Below, one piece after another: positions 25,137 through 33,669 of a DNA stretch of 64,000 nt. The translations under genes and the position numbers were made by a program. Position 1 is the stretch's first letter, and every line of letters begins with the position of its first letter. The notes under the pieces are model-generated. The model worked only from the letters and a program-made list of their open reading frames with translations, was not told the DNA's origin and did not search any database. This DNA comes from Shinella lacus (lineage in GTDB: Bacteria > Pseudomonadota > Alphaproteobacteria > Rhizobiales > Rhizobiaceae): positions 310,001 to 374,000 of the forward strand of contig NZ_WHSB02000006.1 of the NCBI RefSeq assembly GCF_010994755.1, in the 5' to 3' direction.

Positions 25137-26144
25137 ATGGCAAACCCCGTCCTAGTCGAAGTCACCCGCGGCGATCTCGTCGAAAGCCGCCATCGCGGCA
25201 TGGTCGTGGCGGTCGATGGTGATGGCAAGGTGATGTTTTCGCAAGGCGAAATCGACGCCGTCGTCTTTCCGCGCTCGGCCTGCAAGGCCATGCAGGGCCT
25301 GCCGCTCGTCGAAAGCGGTGCCGCCGATGCGCACGGCTTCGGCAACCGCGAACTGGCGCTCGCCTGTTCCTCGCACAATGGCGAGCCCGCGCATGCGCGC
25401 CTTGCCGCCACCATGCTCGCCGCCGCCGGCGTCGATGAGAGCGTGCTGGAATGCGGCGCCCATTGGTCCTTCGAACAGCCGGTGCTGATCGGCCAGGCCC
25501 GCCAGCTCGACCACCCAACCGCCCTTCACAACAATTGCTCGGGCAAACATGCCGGCTTCATCTGCGCCGCCTGCCACACCGGCAAGGACCTTGAGGGCTA
25601 TGTGCGCTACGAACACCCCGTCCAGGCTGAAATCCGCGGCATCATGGAAAACCTGACGGGATCGGCGCTTGCCACCGAAAATTGCGGCACCGACGGCTGC
25701 TCGATCCCGACCTACGCCGTGCCGCTGAAAAACCTCGCCCACGGCTTCGCCAAGATGGCGACCGGCGCGGGCCTTGCTCCCGAGCGCGCCAAGGCCTCGC
25801 GCCGGCTGATCGCCGCCTGCATGGCCGAACCCTTCTACGTCGCCGGCACGAAGCGCGCCTGCACCCGCCTCATGGAAACCGCCCCCGGCCGCATCTTCGC
25901 GAAAACCGGTGCCGAAGGCGTCTTCTGCGCCGCCATCCCCGAAAAAGGCATCGCCATCGCGCTGAAATGCGAGGACGGCACCACCCGCGCCGCCGAAAGC
26001 ATGGTCGCCGCCACGCTCGCCCGTTTCTTCACCGAAGAACCCGACCTCCACGCCGCCCTGATGGCCCAGGCCAACCGCTCCATGTCCAACTGGAACGGCA
26101 TCCACGTCGGCGACGTCCGCGTGACGGACGCGTTTGCCGCGTAA
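25137..26144 (+). CDS. L-asparaginase, Rhizobium etli (ReAV) type
   Basis: 335-aa asparaginase of the class typified by R. etli ReAV, unrelated in sequence to E. coli types I and II; hydrolyses L-asparagine to aspartate and ammonia. The residues known for ReAV (Ser48, Lys51, Cys135, Lys138, Asp187, Cys189) are all present one position earlier: S47, K50, C134, K137, D186, C188. The last cysteines and aspartate form the zinc site. No signal peptide, so cytoplasmic. Single gene, no transporter adjacent. Confidence 0.94.
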   Translation: MANPVLVEVTRGDLVESRHRGMVVAVDGDGKVMFSQGEIDAVVFPRSACKAMQGLPLVESGAADAHGFGNRELALACSSHNGEPAHARLAATMLAAAGVDESVLECGAHWSFEQPVLIGQARQLDHPTALHNNCSGKHAGFICAACHTGKDLEGYVRYEHPVQAEIRGIMENLTGSALATENCGTDGCSIPTYAVPLKNLAHGFAKMATGAGLAPERAKASRRLIAACMAEPFYVAGTKRACTRLMETAPGRIFAKTGAEGVFCAAIPEKGIAIALKCEDGTTRAAESMVAATLARFFTEEPDLHAALMAQANRSMSNWNGIHVGDVRVTDAFAA

Positions 26145-26146
26145 AA

Positions 26147-26176
26147 TTGACACCCTATGACGTTATGCGTTATGAT
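26147..26176 (+). promoter_or_regulatory. Sigma-70-type promoter of higBA
   Basis: TTGACA (26147-26152) and TATGAT (26171-26176) with an 18-nt spacer, the best housekeeping-like promoter seen in the window. Repeated TTATG units (26163-26174) overlap the -10 and may be the antitoxin operator. Confidence 0.65.
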
Positions 26177-26181
26177 GATGC

Positions 26182-26466
26182 ATGATCAAGAGCTTCGCCG
26201 ACCGCGAGACCGAGCTGATCTGGTCCGGCCGTCGAAGCCGGCGGCTGCCGGCCGACATGCAGACCATAGCGCTGCGCAAGCTGCGCATGTTGCACGCCGC
26301 GCAGGCGGTGACGGACCTGCGCGTGCCGCCCGGCAACCGGCTGGAACTCCTGAAGGGAAATCTGGCGGGGCTCTATTCGATCCGGATCAATGACCAGTGG
26401 CGCATCTGTTTTAGCTGGTCGGAAGGGGATGCCGCGAATGTCCGCATCATCGACTACCATGACTGA
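26182..26466 (+). CDS. higB: HigB-type toxin (RelE/ParE superfamily)
   Basis: 94-aa toxin of the HigB group, ribosome-dependent mRNA interferases in the RelE fold. Typical features: IKSFADRETELIWSG opening, LRKLRMLHAAQ helix, RVPPGNRLELLKG strand, and the closing WRICFSW...VRIIDYHD. The gene order toxin first is normal for higBA. The -10 box ends only 5 nt before the ATG, so the mRNA may be nearly leaderless; no Shine-Dalgarno site is visible. It overlaps higA by 8 nt. Confidence 0.9.
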   Translation: MIKSFADRETELIWSGRRSRRLPADMQTIALRKLRMLHAAQAVTDLRVPPGNRLELLKGNLAGLYSIRINDQWRICFSWSEGDAANVRIIDYHD

Positions 26467-26758
26467 CGACCTGCTCGCCAACCCGCATCCCGGCGATATC
26501 CTGCTGGAGGAATTTTTGCAGCCGATGGAGATCAGCCAGAATGCGCTGGCGCGCGCCGTGCATGTGCCGCCGCGCCGGATCAATGAGATCGTGCTCGGCA
26601 AGCGCCAGGTCACAGCCGACACGGATCTCAGGCTCACGCGCTATTTTGGCCTGTCGGAAGGCTATTTTCTGCGTCTTCAGGCCGAATTCGACCTGATGCA
26701 GAAGCGCCGTGAGATCGGGCGGGATCTCGATCGCATCGTCCCCCGCGACGCCGCCTGA
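26459..26758 (+). CDS. higA: HigA antitoxin
   Basis: 99-aa XRE-type helix-turn-helix protein (HTH about 25-60: ISQNALARAVHVPPRRINEIV) of the HigA/VapI group, with the characteristic HPGDILLEEFLQPM opening. It binds HigB and represses the shared promoter. The start ATG lies inside the last codons of higB (8-nt overlap), giving coupled translation. The C-terminus continues past the HTH for about 35 residues. Confidence 0.92.
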   Translation: MTDDLLANPHPGDILLEEFLQPMEISQNALARAVHVPPRRINEIVLGKRQVTADTDLRLTRYFGLSEGYFLRLQAEFDLMQKRREIGRDLDRIVPRDAA

Positions 26759-27514
26759 TCAGGCCTCGGCGATCTCGACACCCGTCTCCCGGTAGGGCGC
26801 CAGCGCCTCCGGCGTGAGCCCGGCCGGCACGATGAGGCCGGTGGCGGCGGGAAGGGGCATGATCCTCCAGGGGGAGGCGAGGCCGAGTTTTTCGTGGGTC
26901 AGCAGGATCCAGGTCACAGCGGCGTTTTCGGCGATGGTGCGCTTGGTTGCGGCTTCCTCCATGTCGCCGGTGGTGAGGCCGTGGGTCGGGTGGGCGGCGG
27001 TGACGCCCATGAAATAGATGTCCGCCTTCAGGCCGCGGATCGCATCGAGCGCCATGGCGCCCGTCGTCACCATCGAATGTTTGTAGAGCCTGCCGCCGAT
27101 CAGCACGACCTCGGCGGTCGGGTGGCGTTCGAGTTCGCAGGCGATGGTCGGGCTGTGCGTGACGACCGTGAAGGGGAAGCTGCGGGGTAGGGCGCGGGCG
27201 AGCGCCGCCGTGGTCGTGCCGCCATCGAGGAAGATCACCTGTCCGGGTGCGACCATCGCCGCTGCGCGGGCGCCGAGCGCGGCCTTCTCGTCCGTCGCGA
27301 GCGACTGGCGCGCGGCAAAATCCGGCAGCGGCGGGGAGAGCGGCAGCGCGCCGCCGTGCACCCGTTTCAAGAGGCCCTCCGACGCCATTTCCCTGAGATC
27401 CCGCCGGATCGTGTCCTCCGACAGATCCAGTTCCGCCGCCAGCGTCTTCGCGACGATCTCGCCGTCGCGGTTCAGCCGTTCGGCGATCAGGGCCTTTCGC
27501 TGGCTGGTCAGCAT
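26759..27514 (-). CDS. DeoR-family transcriptional regulator
   Basis: 251-aa DeoR-type repressor: winged helix at about 5-57 (SQRKALIAERLNRDGEIVAKTLAAELDLSEDTIRRDL) and a sugar-phosphate isomerase-like effector domain (about 75-240; FLDGGTTTAALARAL, FMGVTAAHPTHGLTT). The start at 27514 is preceded by GGAG; an ATG at 27529 lacks a clear ribosome-binding site. Divergent from the DUF4406 gene across a palindrome-rich region that is probably its operator. The ligand is likely a phosphorylated sugar or nucleoside derivative. Confidence 0.9.
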   Translation of the reverse strand: MLTSQRKALIAERLNRDGEIVAKTLAAELDLSEDTIRRDLREMASEGLLKRVHGGALPLSPPLPDFAARQSLATDEKAALGARAAAMVAPGQVIFLDGGTTTAALARALPRSFPFTVVTHSPTIACELERHPTAEVVLIGGRLYKHSMVTTGAMALDAIRGLKADIYFMGVTAAHPTHGLTTGDMEEAATKRTIAENAAVTWILLTHEKLGLASPWRIMPLPAATGLIVPAGLTPEALAPYRETGVEIAEA

Positions 27515-27537
27515 GTCTTCGCACTCCATCTTGACTC

Positions 27538-27595
27538 TGCACGAAATTACACGAATATTCGTGAAATATCCAGAAAATTCAGGATATTTCGTGCA
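27538..27595. promoter_or_regulatory. Nested palindromic operator between the DeoR and DUF4406 genes
   Basis: Three inverted repeats in 58 bp: outer arms TGCACGAAAT (27538-27547) and ATTTCGTGCA (27586-27595); a perfect 14-bp palindrome CACGAATATTCGTG (27550-27563); and GAAATATCC (27563-27571) with GGATATTTC (27582-27590). The core CACGAA recurs throughout. Best read as several binding sites for the adjacent DeoR repressor. Confidence 0.7.
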
Positions 27596-27618
27596 AGGAA
27601 AATAGTAAGGAGTAAATC

Positions 27619-27981
27619 ATGCTTATCCTGATCGCCGGCCCCTATCGCTCGGGCACGGGAGACGACCCGCAAAAGATGGCGGAGAATTTGCAGCGGCTGG
27701 AGGCGCCGTCCTATGCGCTGTTCAAGGCCGGCCATGTGCCGATGATCGGCGAATGGGTGGCGCTGCCCGTCTGGCATGCGGCGGGCGGCGAGACGATCGG
27801 CGATGCGCTGCACGAGGAGATCTTCTATCCCGTCGCGCACCGCCTGCTTGAACTCTGCGAGGGCGTGCTGCGCCTGCCCGGTGCCTCCAAGGGGGCGGAC
27901 AATGATGTGCGCATCGCCCGCGAGCGCGGCATTCCGGTCTGGCATCGGCTGGAGGACGTGCCGGGCTGCGCGCCGGCATAA
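27619..27981 (+). CDS. DUF4406 protein, deoxyribosyltransferase-like
   Basis: 120-aa protein whose MLILIAGPYRSG opening and following helices match DUF4406, a family related in fold to nucleoside 2-deoxyribosyltransferases. A strong ribosome-binding site (AAGGAG) precedes the ATG. It is divergent from a DeoR regulator with a shared operator, so it is probably the main target. A nucleoside or sugar-related role fits both, but activity is unproven. The adjacent VOC gene starts 109 nt downstream. Confidence 0.8.
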   Translation: MLILIAGPYRSGTGDDPQKMAENLQRLEAPSYALFKAGHVPMIGEWVALPVWHAAGGETIGDALHEEIFYPVAHRLLELCEGVLRLPGASKGADNDVRIARERGIPVWHRLEDVPGCAPA

Positions 27982-28090
27982 AAATCTGCACGGGCTTGTC
28001 GGCACCGGACGTCGCTTTACGTCCTTGTGGCATGACGGGGTGATCCGCCGGTGGCGGACCCCCGCACAGCAAGCAAAAAGGAGGATTTCC

Positions 28091-28498
28091 ATGCGCATGA
28101 TCTTCGTCAACCTGCCCGTCAAGGACCTGGCGGCCACCCGCCGCTTCTTCGGCGCGCTCGGCTATGGCTTCAACGAGGCCTTCAGCGACGACACCGCCGC
28201 CTGCATGGTGGTGGACGAAAACATCTTCGTCATGCACCTGACGGAGGAAAAATTCGCCCAGTTCGTGAAGGGCGAGGTGGGGGATCCGGAAAAGCAGACG
28301 CAGGTGCTGACCTGCCTTTCGGCCGCAAGCCGACAGGAGATCGACGACATCAAGGCCAAGGCGCTTGCCGCCGGTGCGCGCGAATGGCAGCCGAACATCG
28401 AATTCGGCCCCATGTACGGCTGCTCCTTTCAGGACATTAACGGCAATGTCTGGGAGTTCATGTTCATGGACCAGTCCGGCGGCCAGTCGATCGGCTGA
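28091..28498 (+). CDS. VOC-family (glyoxalase/bleomycin resistance fold) protein
   Basis: 135-aa vicinal-oxygen-chelate fold protein of the extradiol-dioxygenase-like lactoylglutathione lyase group (FVNLPVKDLAATRRFFGALGY...FQDINGNVWEFMFMD). The closing GNVWEFMFMD carries a glutamate typical of the metal site. The start ATG has a near-perfect AAGGAGG site. Substrate unknown. Followed by a clear terminator. Confidence 0.87.
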   Translation: MRMIFVNLPVKDLAATRRFFGALGYGFNEAFSDDTAACMVVDENIFVMHLTEEKFAQFVKGEVGDPEKQTQVLTCLSAASRQEIDDIKAKALAAGAREWQPNIEFGPMYGCSFQDINGNVWEFMFMDQSGGQSIG

Positions 28499-28505
28499 CG
28501 AGGTG

Positions 28506-28533
28506 AGGCCCGCGCCCACAGCGCGGGCCTTTT
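28506..28533 (+). terminator. Rho-independent terminator after the VOC gene
   Basis: A 10-bp stem (AGGCCCGCGC / GCGCGGGCCT) with a 5-nt loop and a short T run, 8 nt after the stop. Confidence 0.8.
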
Positions 28534-28537
28534 CGCA

Positions 28538-29275
28538 TCAATCGTCGTGTTTGTGCGCTTCGGCCACGAAGCTGAGCGTCGCGGTGTAACCGATCGTGTC
28601 GGCCTTCGGGTCGTTTTCCAGCGGCACGCCATGGTCGACCGACAGCACGTTCAGCCCGTCATTGCGGATCGCCACGACGACCTCGCCATCCGCATCCGTC
28701 GGCTCGCTCTTGAGCGCGGCCTGATTGATGTAGTCGAGCGTCACGACCGCGCCGGCAAGCGGCTTGCCGTCGTGGAGCACGCGCAGCCGGATCGGGTCGC
28801 CGGCCTTGCGGCCTATGGGATTGTCGAGCGGAACGATCTGCAGGTCCTGCTTCGGGAAATCGGGCAGGGCGTCATGCACATGCAGCAGCGAAAGGCTGTT
28901 CTTGATGTAGTGGCCGGTCGCCTTGGCATCCGCCACCTTGTCCTTCGGCTCGTTCACCCAGGTTCCGTCCGCCTTTTCGCTCCAGTACCCGTTGTCGAAG
29001 GTCAGCGCGATGGCGGCCGGCTCGCCCTCCGGCTTCAGGATCGCGTGTTTGTCGCGCTTGTCGATGGTGACAGGCGCGGCCGCCCCGTCCTCGGCAATGG
29101 CGATCGCCTGCGTGATGCGGGCCGGGTCATAGGCATCGTCGCCGGCGCCGTGGCCATAGATGACGCCGAGTTCGCCCCAGCGCTCCGCCACCCAGGCGCC
29201 ATGCGCGCCGGCCGTTGCGGGAAGAAGCAGGGCGAACGACAGCGCGCCCGAAACAGCGATGATCCGTTTCAGCAT
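28538..29275 (-). CDS. DUF4198 periplasmic protein, probable metal-uptake accessory
   Basis: 245-aa secreted protein with a signal peptide (1-24, ending TAGAHGAW) and a DUF4198 domain. Family members are periplasmic and often occur beside metal (nickel, cobalt, zinc) transporters. The mature N-terminal histidine and the C-terminal AEAHKHDD tail look metal-binding. No transporter is adjacent, but a Zur-box-like operator lies 17 bp upstream of the start, pointing to zinc limitation. A PEGA/CarboxypepD-like segment (GAVVTLDYINQAALKSEPTDADGEV) is visible near the end. Confidence 0.85.
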   Translation of the reverse strand: MLKRIIAVSGALSFALLLPATAGAHGAWVAERWGELGVIYGHGAGDDAYDPARITQAIAIAEDGAAAPVTIDKRDKHAILKPEGEPAAIALTFDNGYWSEKADGTWVNEPKDKVADAKATGHYIKNSLSLLHVHDALPDFPKQDLQIVPLDNPIGRKAGDPIRLRVLHDGKPLAGAVVTLDYINQAALKSEPTDADGEVVVAIRNDGLNVLSVDHGVPLENDPKADTIGYTATLSFVAEAHKHDD

Positions 29276-29291
29276 TTTGGTCTCCGAATTG

Positions 29292-29309
29292 GTAATGTTA
29301 TTACGTTAC
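29292..29309 (-). promoter_or_regulatory. Zur-box-like operator upstream of the DUF4198 gene
   Basis: GTAATGTTATTACGTTAC is palindromic at 7 of 9 pairs and closely resembles alphaproteobacterial Zur sites built on an xxAATGTTAT...AxxTTxC core. Located 17-34 bp upstream of the ATG, where binding would block transcription. No other copy seen in the window. Confidence 0.6.
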
Positions 29310-29371
29310 AAATCCGGTTTAACCTTGCGGCGGGAAGGGTGTCAAGCGTCTCGAAAAAGGAAAGAGGGCGT

Positions 29372-29719
29372 TCAGCCGAACGTCTTGCGCAGCTTTGCCG
29401 GCGCCTTGTAGCGCCAGGCTTCGGTGATCCGGTGCTGCAATTCGGCATCGTCGATCGCTGCCGCGCGGATGAGCAGCGCCGGCCAGCCGCGGTAATGATC
29501 GGTCTCGTAGTAGATATCGGGCGCCATCTCGATCAGGCGCTCCTTCTCGTCGAGCGGCGCCATCAGCACCAGCGTGTCGGCATCCTTGATGCGCAGAAAC
29601 AGCTTTCCCGCCACCTTGAGCGCCGGCGTGCCGTAGGACGTGCCCGTCTCGACGCCCGGAAGGTGTTGCGAGAGGCGCTGAAGCCGCGCCAGCAGCGCGT
29701 CGTTTTCGTCATCTGGCAT
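29372..29719 (-). CDS. MmcQ/YjbR family protein
   Basis: 115-aa protein of the MmcQ/YjbR family (CyaY-like fold): SYGTPALKVAGKLFLRIKDADTLVL followed by YRGWPALLIRAAAIDDAELQHRITEAWRYKAP. Often described as DNA-binding by structural analogy, with no settled function. Starts at 29719 with ATG. Stands between unrelated genes on the same strand. Confidence 0.85.
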   Translation of the reverse strand: MPDDENDALLARLQRLSQHLPGVETGTSYGTPALKVAGKLFLRIKDADTLVLMAPLDEKERLIEMAPDIYYETDHYRGWPALLIRAAAIDDAELQHRITEAWRYKAPAKLRKTFG

Positions 29720-29775
29720 GCGAAAAATCCTCCCCGGGCAGGATACACCGGCGCGGGGAGGACTTCGAGGGAGGA

Positions 29776-29970
29776 TCAGGCCGGGTGTTTGCAGCTTTCC
29801 TCGACGCAGACCCGCGGGCGGAACAGGCCGAAGGGCAGGTCGCCGAGCGCGCGCGAATCCATCGTCTCGATATCGGGATGGGAGAGCGGATCGCGCATCC
29901 AGACGGGCGTGTCCGCGGGGTCCACCTCGGCTTTCAGCGCCGCGGCCACTCTGGAGAAAATCTTGAACAT
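29776..29970 (-). CDS. Small hypothetical protein (64 aa)
   Basis: A 64-residue soluble protein (MFKIFSRVAAALKAEVDPAD...) not assigned to a family. A good ribosome-binding site (AAGGAG) precedes the ATG at 29970. It contains two cysteines near the C-terminus (RVCVEESCKHPA), which could bind metal or form a disulfide. Divergent from the LysR gene, which may regulate it. Confidence 0.6.
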   Translation of the reverse strand: MFKIFSRVAAALKAEVDPADTPVWMRDPLSHPDIETMDSRALGDLPFGLFRPRVCVEESCKHPA

Positions 29971-30073
29971 TGCCTTCTCCTTGCGGTTCGTTACCATTGT
30001 CGATGGCTGATAATCGCGCCGAAACGCCCTCCGGGCAATCGAGCAGATCAGGAAGAGGCTATAGAAAACCTAT

Positions 30074-30994
30074 ATGAAGAACCTCAATCGCGTGCATCTG
30101 AACGGCCTTCGGGCGCTGGAAGCGGTGGGGCGGCTCGGCTCGCTGCAGGCGGCGGCCGACGAGCTCGGCGTGACGGTCGGCGCCGTCAGCCAGCAGGTCA
30201 TCAAGGCGGAGGAGCAGCTCGGCCGGGCGATCTTCGAGCGCACCGCGCGGGGCCTGCGCGAGACGGCCTCTAGCACGCCCTTCCTGGCGCGCCTTTCCGC
30301 CGCCTTCCGCCAGCTTTCCGAGGCGGTGGCGACGACCCAGCGGCGCGACGATGCGATCCTGACGATTTCCGTGGCACCGATCTTCGCGTCGCGCTGGCTC
30401 ATCCACCGCATCGATCGCTTCGCCGCCGCCCATCCGGATATCAGCCTGCGCATCGAGGCGACGACGACGCTGGTCGACCTCGCGCGCTCCGATGTCGATC
30501 TCGGCATCCGCGTTGGCCCCGGCACCTGGCCGGATGTGACGGCGGAGTTCCTGATGCCGCAGGTGATGTTCCCGGTCTGCGCGCCGGCGCTGGCGGATGG
30601 CATCCGGACGCCGCAGGACCTGTCGGCGCAGCCGGCGGTGGTCGATGGCAACGATGCCTTCACCTGGCAGCGCTGGCTGAAGGCCGCCGGTTTCGACGTG
30701 CCGGCCCCGAAGGCCCGCCACGTCTTTTCCGATGCCTCGCTCTGCCTCGACGCGGCGCTGGCCGGGCAAGGGGTGCTGCTCGCCTGGCCGGTGCTCGCCT
30801 CCTGGGCGCTGCGTGAGGGGAGGCTCGTCGCGCCGTTCCCCATCCGGGTGGATACCGGCATGGGCTATTATTTCGTAACGGCCCCGGGGCTGCCGGAGCC
30901 GCGCAAGGTTTCGCTGTTCAAGCGCTGGCTGCGCGAGGCCATCGCCGAAGACGGCGAGGACGGCTTTGCCGGCGCGATCATTCCGGCTCGTTAG
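30074..30994 (+). CDS. LysR-family regulator, GcvA-like
   Basis: 306-aa LysR-type regulator with an N-terminal winged helix (about 8-65; [39 protein letters not shown]) in the GcvA-like subclass, and a periplasmic-binding-protein-like effector domain (from about 92). The 3' end overlaps the convergent GST gene by 17 nt. Likely targets are itself and the divergent 64-aa gene, or the GST. Effector unknown. Confidence 0.9.
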   Translation: MKNLNRVHLNGLRALEAVGRLGSLQAAADELGVTVGAVSQQVIKAEEQLGRAIFERTARGLRETASSTPFLARLSAAFRQLSEAVATTQRRDDAILTISVAPIFASRWLIHRIDRFAAAHPDISLRIEATTTLVDLARSDVDLGIRVGPGTWPDVTAEFLMPQVMFPVCAPALADGIRTPQDLSAQPAVVDGNDAFTWQRWLKAAGFDVPAPKARHVFSDASLCLDAALAGQGVLLAWPVLASWALREGRLVAPFPIRVDTGMGYYFVTAPGLPEPRKVSLFKRWLREAIAEDGEDGFAGAIIPAR

Positions 30995-31637
30995 ACCGCG
31001 TCTCCATCATGGTCTTGAAGGCGGCGCGCGACTGGCACTGTTCCAGCCAGGCCTTCACATTCGGCGCGGCGTCAAAAAGCGCCGTCTGGCTCATCGCGTA
31101 GCGAAACACCTCCGCGAGGTTGAGGTCGGCGACGGTAAAGCGGTCGCCGACGACATGGCCGGTGGCCACCAGGTGCTGGTCGAGCCGCGCGAAACACTTT
31201 TTCAGCGCCTTGTTCGCAGCGCGGATCGTCAGCCGCCCCTGTTCGCTTTCGGCGGCCTGGACATCGCGCAGCATGATGATCTTCACCGCATGCGGCTCCA
31301 CCTCGGTCGCCGCCCACATGGTCCATTGCAGCATCTCAGCCTCTTCAGTCACCGTCTGGCCGGAGAGTGGGCCGCCATGCTTGCGCGCGAGGTAGAGGTT
31401 GATCGCCAGCGATTCCGTCATCACGAAGCCGCCGTCGTCGATGCAGGGGATGAGGCCCGTCGGGTTGACGGCGAGAAACTCCGGCGATTGGGTGTTCATC
31501 GGCGCATCCGCCGCCTGCACGTCGTCGAGCCGGTAGGCCTGTACGATCGGCACGGAGGTGAAGGGCAGGCCGAGTTCGCCGGCCAGCCAATAGTTGCGCG
31601 AGGCGCGGGAACGATAGACGCCGTAGATGGTGAGCAT
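30978..31637 (-). CDS. Glutathione S-transferase
   Basis: 219-aa GST: a thioredoxin-like N-terminal domain (1-80; the glutathione-binding [14 protein letters not shown] and [12 protein letters not shown]) and an all-alpha C-terminal domain ([19 protein letters not shown]). The start at 31637 has a strong AGGAGG site. No class can be assigned with certainty. Convergent with, and slightly overlapping, the LysR gene. Confidence 0.9.
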   Translation of the reverse strand: MLTIYGVYRSRASRNYWLAGELGLPFTSVPIVQAYRLDDVQAADAPMNTQSPEFLAVNPTGLIPCIDDGGFVMTESLAINLYLARKHGGPLSGQTVTEEAEMLQWTMWAATEVEPHAVKIIMLRDVQAAESEQGRLTIRAANKALKKCFARLDQHLVATGHVVGDRFTVADLNLAEVFRYAMSQTALFDAAPNVKAWLEQCQSRAAFKTMMETRSNEPE

Positions 31638-31817
31638 GGAATCCTCCTGATTGCGGCGGCACCTTAGGGGGCGTTCTTGCGGAACGGTAGAGCGCTTGCC
31701 TGATCGATCGATGAATTGTCGTGATGGCCGGGCAGGGGAGCCCGCTTTGTCGCATTGACGTCGCGCCGCCATCGGATTAAGGCCGATATATCCGCGCGAT
31801 TGCGGAAGGGACGACCG

Positions 31818-32201
31818 ATGACACGAGGCACGACAAGCTGGGCTGCCTGCCTGCGCATGCTTTGCGCAGTCGCCCTGCTGTTCGTCGGTTTCGCCCACCA
31901 GCCGGCCTCGGCCCTGGAGCCGACGGCGCTCGAACTCGTGCAATATACCCTGCCGGACGGCACCGTGCCGGACCTCTGTCTCAATGGCAGCGTCGATGGC
32001 AAGACCCGGCATGCCACCCCCATCAAGTGCGAGGCCTGCCGCATCGGCGGTGCCATGCTGGTGCCGGAGCCGGCCGATCTTGCCGGTGCCAACCTGGCTT
32101 TCCGCCTGGTCGCCGCCCTGCCGCTCGTCGAAGAGGCGCTGCATTCCAAGCGCGACCGCCCCGGCGCCCCGCCGCGCGCACCACCCTTCCTGTCCGCCTG
32201 A
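31818..32201 (+). CDS. Secreted cysteine-containing protein heading a metal operon
   Basis: 127-aa protein with a signal peptide (about 1-36, to ASALEP) and a short mature domain carrying LCLNGS and [11 protein letters not shown]. The CEAC pair could bind copper. It resembles small DUF2946-like proteins found beside copper genes, but I cannot confirm the family. The start at 31818 is preceded by GGAAGGG; an in-frame start at 31755 is unlikely. Followed after 63 nt by the PepSY protein and then a PCuAC chaperone, so a copper role is the best guess. Confidence 0.68.
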   Translation: MTRGTTSWAACLRMLCAVALLFVGFAHQPASALEPTALELVQYTLPDGTVPDLCLNGSVDGKTRHATPIKCEACRIGGAMLVPEPADLAGANLAFRLVAALPLVEEALHSKRDRPGAPPRAPPFLSA

Positions 32202-32264
32202 TTTTCCGTGATCCGCGCAGCCTGCCGCCGCGCGCCCGAAATCCAGCCTGACAGGACCCTTTGC

Positions 32265-33653
32265 ATGTCCGTTATCTCCGATGCGCCGGCCCTTGCCGCC
32301 GCCGAACCCTCCGCGCTCGCCCAGCGCCTCTACCGCGCCATCTGGCGCTGGCATTTCTTCGCCGGCCTTCTCGCCGTGCCCTTCATGATCAGCCTCGCCA
32401 TCACCGGCGGGCTCTATCTCTTCAACGACGAGATCGATGCCAGCCTGTTCCGCTACCGCAACTATGTCGCGGTCGGCACCGCCGAACTGTTGCCCTCCGC
32501 AATCGTCGAAAAGGCGCTCGCGGCCGTGCCGGGCGGCACTCTCGCCTCCTACCGCACGCCCGCCGGCAAGGACCGTTCCGCCCGCGTGACGCTCGCCAGC
32601 GATGCCGGCAGAATGCTCGTCTTCGTCGATCCCTATGACGGCGCCGTTCTCGATACCCTTCCGGCGAACCAGGAATTCAACCAGGTCGTCGAGGACCTGC
32701 ACAGCCTCGATTATTTCGGCACCTCCTGGGAGCGCATCATCGAGGTCGTCGCGGGTTTTGCCATCGTGCTGGTGCTGACGGGCCTCTATCTCTGGTGGCC
32801 GCGCAATGCCACCGGCGGTGTCGTCAGCGTGCGCGGCACACCGGCCCGGCGCGTCTTCTGGCGCGACGTCCACGCCGTCACCGGCGTTTTTGCGAGCGTC
32901 CTCATCCTGTTCATGGCGTTTTCCGGCCTGCTCTGGTCCGGCTTCTGGGGCGCCAAGGTCAATGCGACGCTGACGGCCAACGGCATGGGCTATCCGGTAG
33001 AACTCTGGGACCGCGTGCCCCATTCCATGCTCATCACCACCGACGTGCTGCCGAAAGCCTCCTGGCTCATGGAAAACGCCCCCGTGCCGCAATCGACGGT
33101 TCCGGCCGACGGCCAGAAGGCCCTGCCGCCGATCGGTCTCGACAATGCGGTGAAGATCGCCAACGCCGCCGGCATGCTGCCCGGCTACGAGCTGTCGCCG
33201 CCATCAGACCAGACGGGCGTCTACACCGCGGCGATCTACCCGGCCGATCTGGAATACGAGCGCACGATCCATATCGACCAATATTCCGGCGAACGCCTCG
33301 TCGACACCGCCTTTGCCGATTATCCCGCGACCGGCAAGGCGATCGAATGGTGCATCAACGTGCACAAGGGCCAGGAATGGGGGCTGTTCAACCAGCTCCT
33401 CATGCTGTCGACCTCCTTCATCGTCATCGCGATGAGTGTGTCGGCCGTCGTCATGTGGTGGAAGCGCCGGCCGAAGGGCCGCATCGGCGTGCCGCCGGCC
33501 CCGCGCGAAAAGCGCATCTATCTCGGCCTCTGGGCCATCGCGGCCGTTTTCGGCGTGCTCTTTCCGCTGACAGGCATCACCATCCTCGCCATGATCCTTC
33601 TCGACCAGCTCGTTATCCGCTTCGTGCCGCCGCTCCGGCGCATCTTCTCCTGA
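32265..33653 (+). CDS. PepSY-TM domain membrane protein
   Basis: 462-aa inner-membrane protein of the PepSY-associated TM family (often called iron-regulated membrane proteins): first helix about 28-50 ([25 protein letters not shown]), further helices near 165-185, 205-230 and the C-terminus, with PepSY-like periplasmic segments between. [17 protein letters not shown] and [10 protein letters not shown] hold histidines at helix ends, as in haem-reductase relatives. Expected to reduce or handle metals across the membrane. Middle gene of the three-gene operon ending in PCuAC. AGGA precedes the start. Confidence 0.9.
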   Translation: MSVISDAPALAAAEPSALAQRLYRAIWRWHFFAGLLAVPFMISLAITGGLYLFNDEIDASLFRYRNYVAVGTAELLPSAIVEKALAAVPGGTLASYRTPAGKDRSARVTLASDAGRMLVFVDPYDGAVLDTLPANQEFNQVVEDLHSLDYFGTSWERIIEVVAGFAIVLVLTGLYLWWPRNATGGVVSVRGTPARRVFWRDVHAVTGVFASVLILFMAFSGLLWSGFWGAKVNATLTANGMGYPVELWDRVPHSMLITTDVLPKASWLMENAPVPQSTVPADGQKALPPIGLDNAVKIANAAGMLPGYELSPPSDQTGVYTAAIYPADLEYERTIHIDQYSGERLVDTAFADYPATGKAIEWCINVHKGQEWGLFNQLLMLSTSFIVIAMSVSAVVMWWKRRPKGRIGVPPAPREKRIYLGLWAIAAVFGVLFPLTGITILAMILLDQLVIRFVPPLRRIFS

Positions 33654-33669
33654 TCAGAAAGGAATTCCC

